Positions 1 through 6,458 of a stretch of 64,000 nucleotides of DNA are shown one piece after another. Position numbers and translations under genes: made by a program. Positions within the stretch are counted from its first letter, which is position 1. Each line of letters begins with the position of its first letter. The DNA is taken from assembly GCA_903899015.1 (NCBI GenBank), contig CAIUHP010000079.1:124001-188000 (forward strand). Reading direction: 5' to 3'. The stretch is from an uncultured Armatimonadota bacterium. GTDB taxonomy: Bacteria; Armatimonadota; Fimbriimonadia; Fimbriimonadales; Fimbriimonadaceae. The notes below the pieces were generated by a model. It ran no database searches. It saw nothing but the letters and a program-made list of their open reading frames with translations, and was not told the DNA's origin.

Positions 1-289
1 AATCAGTTTCTGGTGCGAGCGGATTGGTAACTTCGCCGTAGTTGTCGTCAAACACGACACGCTTTACAACGGCGATCAAGTCTCCCGCAGCGCGACCTTG
101 ACCAGTCAAGTATGCAACGTCAATTGCACCGGGCGGGGTCGTCCCGGAATTTGTAAGCTTAATTCCAATGCCAGGTTGCTTAACTGTGCCACCGCCACCC
201 CCAGCTGCGGCGTGGCCACTGCCACCCGTACCACCACAACCAATGACCGCAATGGCTGCGGCGGCGTAAATAAAGGCCCATTTCCTCAA
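1..289 (-). CDS. Secreted lipoprotein, 5' part only (runs off the window)
   Basis: This gene is absent from the ORF track because it starts with TTG and is cut by the left edge. Read from 289 downwards, the minus strand gives RKWAFIYAAAAIAVIGCGG, a positively charged start, a hydrophobic core and a clear lipobox (VIGC). A glycine-rich linker and about 65 further residues follow without a stop. A Shine-Dalgarno-like GAGGTGA lies 7 bases upstream of the TTG, which decides the start. By family rules the cysteine would be lipidated and the protein exported. A TATACT box at 345-350 on the same strand could be its -10. The function is unknown; the mature part (KQPGIGIKLTNSGTTPPGAI) matches nothing I recognise. 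Confidence 0.75.
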   Translation of the reverse strand, partial: MRKWAFIYAAAAIAVIGCGGTGGSGHAAAGGGGGTVKQPGIGIKLTNSGTTPPGAIDVAYLTGQGRAAGDLIAVVKRVVFDDNYGEVTNPLAPETD

Positions 290-370
290 AATCAATTCAC
301 CTCGTGGACATGCCAGACGTACCTAGCCAAGCTTGCTGCCGACCAGTATAGCAACTTTAACCTGCCTTGT

Positions 371-386
371 GTTCGACGCATCGAAC
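371..386. promoter_or_regulatory. Inverted repeat near lipoprotein promoter
   Basis: GTTCGA-CGCA-TCGAAC is a perfect 6-4-6 inverted repeat. It sits about 20 bases upstream of the likely -10 (345-350, minus strand) of the edge lipoprotein, where a repressor or activator could bind. Which protein binds it is unknown. Confidence 0.35.
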
Positions 387-587
387 AAGGCGAAAAGGTC
401 ACCGAATTCGCCGATCACCCCACTTTTTTGTGAGATAACCCGCTAGAACTCAGATTGCCACCCGATTCTACCAAGATTCAGCCCATTACGGGGCAATTGT
501 GCTCGACAGTCAGCAGCATTTTTATCTTGGGTTGACGGTGAGACATCACACCTGGCCGACTGCCTTCGCGAGAAAGAGAGCTTATTG

Positions 588-605
588 ATGAGAACTAATT
601 CTCAT
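588..605. promoter_or_regulatory. Fur-box-like palindrome
   Basis: ATGAGAA-CTAA-TTCTCAT is a perfect palindrome with 7-base arms. It resembles the TGAGAATnATTCTCA core of Fur boxes but has one extra central base. It lies about 90 bases upstream of the padR start. A role in metal regulation is inference only. Confidence 0.35.
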
Positions 606-649
606 TAGCCTGCCCACCATTCGATAAATCCCGAGTACATCAAAATTTC

Positions 650-678
650 ACTACATATATAGAAAAAAGATATATACT
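650..678 (+). promoter_or_regulatory. padR promoter with AT-rich repeat
   Basis: Two TATATA elements flank an A-rich spacer (catatatagaaaaaagatatatact). TATACT at 673-678 can serve as the -10 for padR. PadR repressors often bind AT-rich inverted repeats in their own promoter, so autoregulation is plausible. Confidence 0.35.
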
Positions 679-695
679 GATTTCTGAGGATATTT

Positions 696-1034
696 ATGGC
701 TTTCCGTGGAGACATTTGCGCTTTGATATTGGGGTCGCTTGAAAACGAACCCTTACATGGTTATGAGATCGTTCGACGACTAAGACAATCTGGCGGTGTC
801 GGCAAGTTGTCAGAAGGTCAGGTTTACCCTTATCTACACCGCCTCGAAGAGGAACAGAAAGTGACGGCGGAGTGGAATACGGAGACTGGAGCTGCCCCTC
901 GCCGGGTTTACCAAATTACGCCGACTGGTCGGAAGGCTCTGGCTGAACAGAAAGCAATTTGGAAACAATTCGTCAGCGGAATTGGAGCCCTTCTAGAATC
1001 TCGCCCCGCGACCCAGGAGGGTTCCGATGCTTGA
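696..1034 (+). CDS. PadR-family transcriptional regulator
   Basis: This 112-residue protein is typical of short PadR regulators. Residues 5-75 form the winged helix: ALILGSLENEPLHGYEI, then SEGQVYPYLHRLEEE, then the wing with RRVYQITPTGRKAL. The C-terminal helix for dimerisation is short. An SD-like GAGGA precedes the ATG by a normal distance. Its last 8 bases overlap the downstream membrane-protein gene, so the two are co-transcribed and translationally coupled. PadR plus a HAAS-type membrane partner is a recurrent pair, and the PadR protein usually represses the operon in response to envelope stress or drugs. The ligand cannot be told from sequence. Confidence 0.88.
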   Translation: MAFRGDICALILGSLENEPLHGYEIVRRLRQSGGVGKLSEGQVYPYLHRLEEEQKVTAEWNTETGAAPRRVYQITPTGRKALAEQKAIWKQFVSGIGALLESRPATQEGSDA

Positions 1035-2127
1035 CTACATTAACTGGTATCTCGTCGAACTGAAGCTTAGGATTACGCCTCGAATACCGGAGGATCGGCT
1101 AGAGACCATTTTGAAGGAATCCAGAAGCCACCTTGTACAAAGTTCAGAACGGATTGCCTTAGAAAAAGGGATCGACACATGTCATGCCGCTTTATTGGCG
1201 ATTGAGGATTTTGGATCACCCGAAAAAGTGGCCCAAACATACCTGCGAGAATCTCACCCTCGATTGTTCGGCACCAAGCCAATCGTCACGGTGATTATTT
1301 CCGCAGTGGTCGCAACATTCTGCTTCTGCTATCCGTTCGTCACGCTGCACGGCTATTTTGATGTCTTTGGTGAATCCTGGCAGTATCTTTTCGTTGGAGT
1401 GCTGGGCATCTTCTCGCTTGTGTTGTTTGCAATGGGATGTCGGGCTGGCTACCAATCGAATACGTTCACTTTATTAGCGACCAGCGGAACGATGGTTTTG
1501 GGTTCGATCCTGCTTCTATCTTTTTGGATCGTTGGATCGAACGGCTATCAAGGTTTTAACCGATTCCATCTCGGTCGTGATGTATCCACTGCCCATTCAA
1601 CCCTCAATAAACTTGAGAACCTCGCTCGATATTATCAAGCAGGAAAAACGGCATTCGCCAATGCAAAAACTGCTTCGGATGTTGCTTCAGAATTAACCTC
1701 TCCAAAGTTGGCAGACAAGGTGATCGGTCTAAGTGACGCATGGCTCGAAGAAAGAAGTCACGGCAATTCTCCTTCACCCGAAAAGCTCTCCTACATCATT
1801 CCGGGAAGCAGCGTTTCTGGATATGTTGACGGGCGGGTTTGGGGTCCCGAAGTAGAAGTGTTGACACTCAAGGAGGCGCAGAATTCCTGGAAAGAGAATG
1901 CTGACCGGGCACTCCAATCCATTCCAAGAGCGGAAAATGATCTCAACGTGTTACTAGCCTCCGCCCAAGAAGCTCGGTCGGGTCGCTTATTCTTTCTAAA
2001 CAGAGACGTTTACTCAGAAACCGTCGCAAGCATCTTCACATTTACTCCCGCTTTACTGATCTTTGACTGGGTCCTGTATGTCACGGGTCGAAGAAGAAAG
2101 GCTCGACTCAACCAAATCACCGCCTAA
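1027..2127 (+). CDS. HAAS-like membrane protein coupled to PadR
   Basis: This protein has 366 residues. The first ~80 (IPEDRLETILKESRSHL, then AIEDFGSPEKVAQTYL) look like the HAAS/permease-prefix helical domain often encoded next to PadR. Three hydrophobic segments follow at about 88-112, 122-140 and 150-172. A soluble, probably extracytoplasmic region of ~150 residues comes next, and a last membrane helix lies near 335-355 before a basic tail. The ATG overlaps the padR stop and has GGAGG just upstream. The pairing suggests PadR controls its level. The biochemical role is not known to me. Confidence 0.7.
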   Translation: MLDYINWYLVELKLRITPRIPEDRLETILKESRSHLVQSSERIALEKGIDTCHAALLAIEDFGSPEKVAQTYLRESHPRLFGTKPIVTVIISAVVATFCFCYPFVTLHGYFDVFGESWQYLFVGVLGIFSLVLFAMGCRAGYQSNTFTLLATSGTMVLGSILLLSFWIVGSNGYQGFNRFHLGRDVSTAHSTLNKLENLARYYQAGKTAFANAKTASDVASELTSPKLADKVIGLSDAWLEERSHGNSPSPEKLSYIIPGSSVSGYVDGRVWGPEVEVLTLKEAQNSWKENADRALQSIPRAENDLNVLLASAQEARSGRLFFLNRDVYSETVASIFTFTPALLIFDWVLYVTGRRRKARLNQITA

Positions 2128-2136
2128 TCCTATCGT

Positions 2137-2179
2137 AGCAGCTTAAGTCGGGCTTCATTCAGCTCAGTCTTAAGCTGCT
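2137..2179 (+). terminator. Long hairpin after the PadR operon
   Basis: AGCAGCTTAAG (2137-2147) and CTTAAGCTGCT (2169-2179) form a perfect 11-bp stem with a 21-base loop, just after the stop of the membrane-protein gene. No U-tract follows, so it may be a weak terminator, an mRNA-stabilising hairpin or an operator. Confidence 0.45.
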
Positions 2180-2242
2180 GTCTGCTCGACCTCAAGAATG
2201 ATCACCAAAACTTCCTTGCAGTTCCCATCTAACTATGCAAGG

Positions 2243-2248
2243 TACAAT
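2243..2248 (+). promoter_or_regulatory. -10 box of DUF177-plsX-fabH operon
   Basis: TACAAT sits in the string AAGGTACAATCT, which also occurs immediately before rlmN (35930). Transcription would begin around 2255, after the TTG at 2251. This favours the ATG at 2260 as the real start of the DUF177 gene. Confidence 0.4.
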
Positions 2249-2259
2249 CTTTGGACATC

Positions 2260-2799
2260 ATGAAACGGGACGATCTTCTCGACCTTAATGATGTGCTGCA
2301 ACATCCGGGGCGAGAGTTGGCAGTGGATATTTCCACTGAGCTCCCCGAAGAAGCGGACGTCGTATTACTAAAGCCGCTGGAGGGATACCTCGAAGCGGTG
2401 AGTACCGGCAATATCCTTCTCCTTACTGGCTCGTTTTCTACGCGAGCGGTTTTGGAGTGTGCGCGCTGCAGCGGTCCACTTGAGGTGGACATCGAATTCG
2501 AACTTGACGAACAGTTCCCGGTTGAAGGAACTCCTAGTTCACTCAACCCGCAGGATCTTGCGCGGGTAGTTGCCGACGAGCCGTTTGAGCTCTTCGACGG
2601 AAACCAGTTGCTTGTCGAGCCACTCCTCCGTCAAGCCATGCTTCTCGCATTGCCTATGCAGAACCTGTGTGAGTTTGGCTGGGAAGGGGACTGCCCGGTC
2701 GCAACTGCTCGTGGCCTTAAAAATTCAACGCCCTCAGTGGGAAGACCGGAATTCAAGAACCTCACTAATCTGATTCGTACCGAGGAATCTCAGAATTGA
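2260..2799 (+). CDS. DUF177 (YceD-like) protein
   Basis: This is a 179-residue protein of the YceD/DUF177 family, whose members sit beside rpmF and plsX and are linked to 23S rRNA or L32 homeostasis. Visible features are the N-terminal LNDVLQHPGREL, the central CARCSGPLEVDIEF (Cys-x2-Cys) and a late NLCEFGWEGDCP pair, so a metal-binding role is possible. The track starts at TTG 2251; I prefer ATG 2260 from the promoter position. Its TGA overlaps the TTG start of plsX (TTGA). Unusually, no rpmF (ribosomal protein L32) gene lies between it and plsX. Confidence 0.8.
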   Translation: MKRDDLLDLNDVLQHPGRELAVDISTELPEEADVVLLKPLEGYLEAVSTGNILLLTGSFSTRAVLECARCSGPLEVDIEFELDEQFPVEGTPSSLNPQDLARVVADEPFELFDGNQLLVEPLLRQAMLLALPMQNLCEFGWEGDCPVATARGLKNSTPSVGRPEFKNLTNLIRTEESQN

Positions 2800-3791
2800 C
2801 CATCGCCCTGGACGTAATGGGAGGCGACCATGCTCCAGAGGCAATTGTTCAGGGTGCATTGGAAGCAGCCCCTTTGCTCAAATCCAAACTGATTCTCGTC
2901 GGGGACGAATCTAAGTTCAAGCATCACCTGCCCACGACATTGCCCGCCAACATCGAATTGGTCCATGCCTCTCAAAGTGTGGAAATGGATGAAAAGCCAC
3001 TCCATGCGTATCGGACAAAGAAAGACTCCAGCCTTATGGTCGCGGCGAAGTTAGTAAAAGATGGAGTCGCCCAAGCGCTGGTATCTGCTGGCAACACCGG
3101 AGCTGCATCCGCCACGTCCCTTCTCCAGTGGCGTCAGGTAGATGGAGTGCATCGCCCTGCCATTGCGAGCCAGTTACCGAACAAACATGGTGGTTTCGTC
3201 CTTTTAGATGCAGGCGCGAGTCCTGATGTTGACCCCGAGCACCTCGTTGAATTTGCGATTATGGGGCGAGCCTACGCTCAGAAGCTTCTCGGCCGAGCCA
3301 ACCCGAAAGTTCACCTATTGAATATTGGTGAAGAGGAAGGGAAAGGCAATGCGTTTGCCAAGCAAGCTTATACGCTCCTCAGCAAGCACGATTGGTTTGC
3401 TGGGAACATCGAAGGTAAAGACATGTTTTTCAAGCACACTGATGTAGTGGTGTGCGATGCCTTCGTCGGCAACATCGTTCTAAAGACGAGTGAAGGAGTT
3501 GCGGAACTAATCGTCGACACGATCCGCCAAGAAATCCCGACGAACCCGTTGTTGCGCAAACTTTATTGGCCCGTTAGAAAGGTCACTCAACCCCTTCGCA
3601 AGCAAATGGACTATGCCGAGGTTGGCGGATCTCCGTTGCTCGGATTAAATGGCCTTTGCATGATCTGCCACGGACGAAGCAACCCGAAGGCCATACGCAA
3701 CGCATTACTCGTAACAGAAAGAGCCATCGCCAATGGCTTAGTGGATACGATTAAACAGACAGTTTTGGAAGAGTTAGGACCAGATAAATGA
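2796..3791 (+). CDS. plsX: Phosphate acyltransferase PlsX
   Basis: PlsX converts acyl-ACP to acyl-phosphate for phosphatidic acid synthesis, acting peripherally at the inner membrane. The protein is 331 residues, the normal family length. Motifs seen are TIALDVMGGDHAPEAIV at the N-terminus, SSLMVAAKLVKDG and SAGNTGA in the middle, VVCDAFVGNIVLKTSEG, and the C-terminal GGSPLLGLNG. The start is TTG, overlapping the DUF177 stop, and the stop overlaps the fabH ATG (ATGA). The three genes therefore form one coupled lipid-synthesis operon. Confidence 0.96.
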   Translation: MTIALDVMGGDHAPEAIVQGALEAAPLLKSKLILVGDESKFKHHLPTTLPANIELVHASQSVEMDEKPLHAYRTKKDSSLMVAAKLVKDGVAQALVSAGNTGAASATSLLQWRQVDGVHRPAIASQLPNKHGGFVLLDAGASPDVDPEHLVEFAIMGRAYAQKLLGRANPKVHLLNIGEEEGKGNAFAKQAYTLLSKHDWFAGNIEGKDMFFKHTDVVVCDAFVGNIVLKTSEGVAELIVDTIRQEIPTNPLLRKLYWPVRKVTQPLRKQMDYAEVGGSPLLGLNGLCMICHGRSNPKAIRNALLVTERAIANGLVDTIKQTVLEELGPDK

Positions 3792-4777
3792 GTAGAAGAG
3801 CGGTTATTCAGTCGATAGGGCACGCGGTACCCACGAAAGTGCTTACGAACAAAGATATCGAAAAAATTGTCGACACCAGTGATGAATGGATCGTTCAGCG
3901 CACTGGCATTAGGGAAAGACGCGTCTGCGATGGTCCCGTTGAGTGCACGGGTTGGCTCGCCCTCCAAGCTTCCCAAGAAGCAATTGCTCGCGCAGGAATT
4001 GATCCGATGGAGATCGAATTAGTTCTTTGCGGAACGGTTTCCGGAGACTATATCTGGCCATCTACGGCGTGTATGGTTCAAGACGGAATCGGGGCTAAGA
4101 ACGCAGGAGCGTTTGACGTCAGCGCAGCGTGTGCAGGCTTTATCTACGCTCTCTCGAATGCAGCCGCTATGGTTGAGTCCGGACAGGTCAATACCGCGTT
4201 GGTCATCGGAGTCGACTCGCTCAGCAAGCAAGTGAATTGGGAGGATCGGTCAACCTGTATTTTGTTCGGAGATGCGGGCGGAGCCGTCATTATTCGAGCG
4301 GAAGAGAATACGGACCGAGGACTTTTAGGTACCGTTCTTCTCTCTGACGGTAGCGGCGCTCGATTCATCTGTATCGACGTCGGCGGATCGCGCTATCCGT
4401 TTGGTAGTCCCCAGGCAGTTGGAAAGCGTGAGAAGATCACCATGATGGGCTCGGAAGTCTATCGGTTTGCGATTCAGGCAATGGGTGATGCTTGTCTGAA
4501 GGTTTTGGATAAGGTTGGAATGACTTCGGATCAGATTGATCTCTTCGTTCCCCACCAAGCCAACCTGCGCATTATCGAATCGGCCGCAAAGCGATTGAAC
4601 TTGCCCCCAGAAAAGGTCTTCTTGAATGTTCAGAAGTACGGAAACACGAGCGGCGGGTCGATCCCGCTCGCCCTTTACGAGGCGGAAATTGAAGGAAAGC
4701 TCAAAAAAGGCATGACGGTCATGACCGTTGGCTTTGGTGCTGGCCTTGTTTGGGGCGCAAATATTATTCGCTGGTAA
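3788..4777 (+). CDS. fabH: 3-oxoacyl-ACP synthase III FabH
   Basis: FabH (KAS III) condenses acetyl-CoA with malonyl-ACP to start fatty-acid synthesis in the cytoplasm. The protein is 329 residues. The catalytic triad is visible: Cys in FDVSAACAGFIYAL, His in LFVPHQANLRI and Asn in YGNTSGGSIPLALYE. The N-terminus carries IVDTSDEWIVQRTGIRER, typical of the family. The ATG overlaps plsX by 4 bases. A strong terminator follows at 4797-4828, closing the operon. Confidence 0.96.
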   Translation: MSRRAVIQSIGHAVPTKVLTNKDIEKIVDTSDEWIVQRTGIRERRVCDGPVECTGWLALQASQEAIARAGIDPMEIELVLCGTVSGDYIWPSTACMVQDGIGAKNAGAFDVSAACAGFIYALSNAAAMVESGQVNTALVIGVDSLSKQVNWEDRSTCILFGDAGGAVIIRAEENTDRGLLGTVLLSDGSGARFICIDVGGSRYPFGSPQAVGKREKITMMGSEVYRFAIQAMGDACLKVLDKVGMTSDQIDLFVPHQANLRIIESAAKRLNLPPEKVFLNVQKYGNTSGGSIPLALYEAEIEGKLKKGMTVMTVGFGAGLVWGANIIRW

Positions 4778-4796
4778 GCGACCCTTTAAAAGTCAA

Positions 4797-4828
4797 AAGG
4801 CCCGCACTCCACTCTGGGTGCGGGCCTT
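4797..4828. terminator. Bidirectional terminator after fabH
   Basis: AAGGCCCGCAC (4797-4807) pairs perfectly with GTGCGGGCCTT (4818-4828) across a 10-base loop. The minus strand continues TTTTGACTTTT, so it also ends the small minus-strand operon 4851-5254. Confidence 0.85.
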
Positions 4829-4850
4829 ACTTATTGGGTCGACTCTGCGC

Positions 4851-5051
4851 CTACGCGAGGCTTACTGCAAAGCTGGAGCCTAATTCGCAGATGGCGAGTT
4901 CGACTAACGCTCTGGAAGCGGCTTCGTTACCTTCCAGTCGTCGGTCTTGCAACCATCTTAGCGACTCCCGATCGCCCATCTTGGCCTGATGTAAGGCCCA
5001 AGCGATCGCTGATTCTGATTTGTTGATTTCCTTTAGTTGTATTTCTTTCAT
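4851..5051 (-). CDS. Small hypothetical protein, coupled
   Basis: This is a 66-residue acidic/helical protein (MKEIQLKEINKSESAIAWAL, then RESLRWLQDRRLEGNEAASRALVE). It looks like a compact helical bundle with no membrane segment. The ATG overlaps the TGA of the upstream small gene (ATGA), and a terminator lies 23 bases past its stop, both supporting a real gene. I do not recognise the family. The coupled pair of very small genes resembles a two-component small-protein module, but no toxin or antitoxin motif is visible. Confidence 0.55.
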   Translation of the reverse strand: MKEIQLKEINKSESAIAWALHQAKMGDRESLRWLQDRRLEGNEAASRALVELAICELGSSFAVSLA

Positions 5052-5254
5052 GCTAAGCTCACCCTCTTTTCCAAGGTGACAGTTATTTCTCTTTCGAGTT
5101 TGTTTCCGACAATCTCACTCAAATGGACATGGTTTACGCCCTCACGCTTTTGCATTGACTGCAGGTAAGCGCAAAGCTCGTCTGCTTCATCGATCGTCAA
5201 AACGACGCCGATGTCATTCAAGCTCCTGTTTGTTTCGTAATCCGTGATTCTCAT
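5048..5254 (-). CDS. Small hypothetical protein, first of coupled pair
   Basis: The track gives 85 residues from 5305, but the ATG at 5254 is better. It has AAAGGA eight bases upstream and leaves a clean 68-residue protein, MRITDYETNRSLNDIGVVLT and so on. The composition (alternating strand, then helix TIDEADELCAYLQSMQ, then strand pair) suggests a small alpha/beta fold. It is translationally coupled to the 66-residue gene downstream. The function is unknown. Confidence 0.55.
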   Translation of the reverse strand: MRITDYETNRSLNDIGVVLTIDEADELCAYLQSMQKREGVNHVHLSEIVGNKLEREITVTLEKRVSLA

Positions 5255-5361
5255 CTTTCGTGTCCTTTCCGTTTCTTCTCTAGCTTTATCGTATGTTGGC
5301 ACCATAAGGTTCCAAACTTAGAAAAATCTAGGACTTACGATCTAGACCTTCAGAAAATTAA

Positions 5362-5392
5362 AGCCGACTGCAGAAAAATTCTGCAGCCGGCT
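5362..5392 (-). terminator. Terminator of the dehydrogenase gene
   Basis: AGCCGACTGCAGAA / TTCTGCAGCCGGCT form a 14-bp stem with one mismatch and a 3-base loop. On the minus strand TTTAATTTT follows. It lies 22 bases after the stop of the LDH/MDH-family gene. Confidence 0.8.
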
Positions 5393-5413
5393 CGTTTAGA
5401 TTAGATTTTCTAA

Positions 5414-6337
5414 TTAACTAATCTGAGCCAGAACATCCTTCAGCGACTGTGCTGATTTGTGCAGTCCTTCTCTTTCACTTTCACTTACCGCTGGTTCAAT
5501 CACTTGGATCACACCTGCTCTTCCAACCTTGGTTGGTAGAGAAAGCGAGATATCCGAGATACCCAACGTTCCTTTCTGCCATGAACTGACGGGCAACACC
5601 TTGTCAGAGTTCAGTGCAATCGCTTCAACAACTTCTTTAATTGAAACTCCTACTGCTCGTCCCGCGCCGCCTTTCAGCCGAATGACTTCTGCTCCCGATT
5701 TACGAGTGAATTCAAAGACTTCATTGATTTCTTCAACGTAATTCGGAATAGAGCTCATGGGAACTCCGCCGATCGTAGCTGAGGACAGGATGGGAACCAT
5801 CGAGTCGCCATGCTCTCCAAGAATCAACGCTTTGACATCGGTAGCGTTAACTTTGAAGTGATCAGCAAGCAGTGATCGGAATCGGCAGGTATCCAAGACA
5901 GTCCCAAGACCGAGCACCTGAGGCTGCGGAACGATTTCCGCTTGAGCGGCCAGGTGAGTCAAGATATCGACAGGATTGCTGACAACGACAATTGTTGCGC
6001 CAGCGTTCAATTTCACCGTCTTCAAGTTCTCAAGGATTCCCTTGAACAAGCTGACGTTTCGATTGACTAACTCCAATCGTGTTTCGTCTGGCTTGCGTCG
6101 AAGACCGGCTGTGATAACGACACAGTCGCTACCATTTACAATCGAATACTCGCTAGAGCTAGTGAAAGTCTGATTCGCTGTAAGTGACGCACCATGGCGA
6201 AGGTCTAAAGCCTCGCCGGCAGCCATTTCGCCGTTCATGTCCACGAGCGCGATTTCTCGCACGACACCGCCGAATTGCAAAGCATAAGCTGCATCTGAGC
6301 CTACGCGTCCGCCCCCACCAATGATACTGACTTTCAT
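5414..6337 (-). CDS. LDH/MDH-family dehydrogenase, probably malate
   Basis: This NAD-dependent 2-hydroxyacid dehydrogenase of 307 residues has an N-terminal Rossmann motif (VSIIGGGGRVGS) and the acidic NAD-binding end of beta-2 (ALVDMNG). The active-site loop reads AGLRRKPDETRLELV, and the catalytic His is in LILGEHGDSMVPI. At the specificity position (102 in lactate dehydrogenase numbering) LDH has Gln and malate dehydrogenase has Arg. Here Arg is present, although the rest of the loop (ETRLELV) is LDH-like. I infer an LDH-like malate dehydrogenase, but lactate activity cannot be excluded. It has its own terminator and a TAATCT-N6-ATG start context. Confidence 0.88.
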   Translation of the reverse strand: MKVSIIGGGGRVGSDAAYALQFGGVVREIALVDMNGEMAAGEALDLRHGASLTANQTFTSSSEYSIVNGSDCVVITAGLRRKPDETRLELVNRNVSLFKGILENLKTVKLNAGATIVVVSNPVDILTHLAAQAEIVPQPQVLGLGTVLDTCRFRSLLADHFKVNATDVKALILGEHGDSMVPILSSATIGGVPMSSIPNYVEEINEVFEFTRKSGAEVIRLKGGAGRAVGVSIKEVVEAIALNSDKVLPVSSWQKGTLGISDISLSLPTKVGRAGVIQVIEPAVSESEREGLHKSAQSLKDVLAQIS

Positions 6338-6343
6338 TTCAGT

Positions 6344-6349
6344 AGATTA
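6344..6349 (-). promoter_or_regulatory. -10 box, TAATCT-N6-ATG (dehydrogenase)
   Basis: The minus strand reads TAATCT-actgaa-ATG. The spacing puts transcription start at or next to the ATG, as in leaderless genes. Confidence 0.4.
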
Positions 6350-6354
6350 TGGCA

Positions 6355-6391
6355 TTTTGGGCACACTCGACGCTCTCGAATGTGCCCAAAA
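6355..6391. terminator. Inverted repeat after M56 gene
   Basis: TTTTGGGCACA / TGTGCCCAAAA form a perfect 11-bp stem with a 15-base loop between the end of the M56 gene and the start of the dehydrogenase. The stem is flanked by A/T but no free U-run follows on the minus strand. It is a probable weak terminator. Confidence 0.5.
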
Positions 6392-6458
6392 AAGGAGTAC
6401 AGTTTAAGAAAAACCGATGCCGACAGTTCTTTGTGTGAACCTAGCCAGCATCAAATTC

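Larger units (their letters stand above)
290..695. other. Intergenic region between divergent genes
   Basis: I see no convincing gene here. The 98..433 ORF is mostly the antisense of the lipoprotein gene. The stretch holds the lipoprotein promoter (minus strand, TATACT at 345-350), an inverted repeat at 371-386, a Fur-like palindrome at 588-605 and the AT-rich PadR promoter at about 650-680. Confidence 0.6.

Noticed and set aside
98-433. 111-residue plus-strand ORF at the left edge
   Set aside because: Cys/Thr-rich and mostly antisense to the clear lipoprotein gene on the minus strand.
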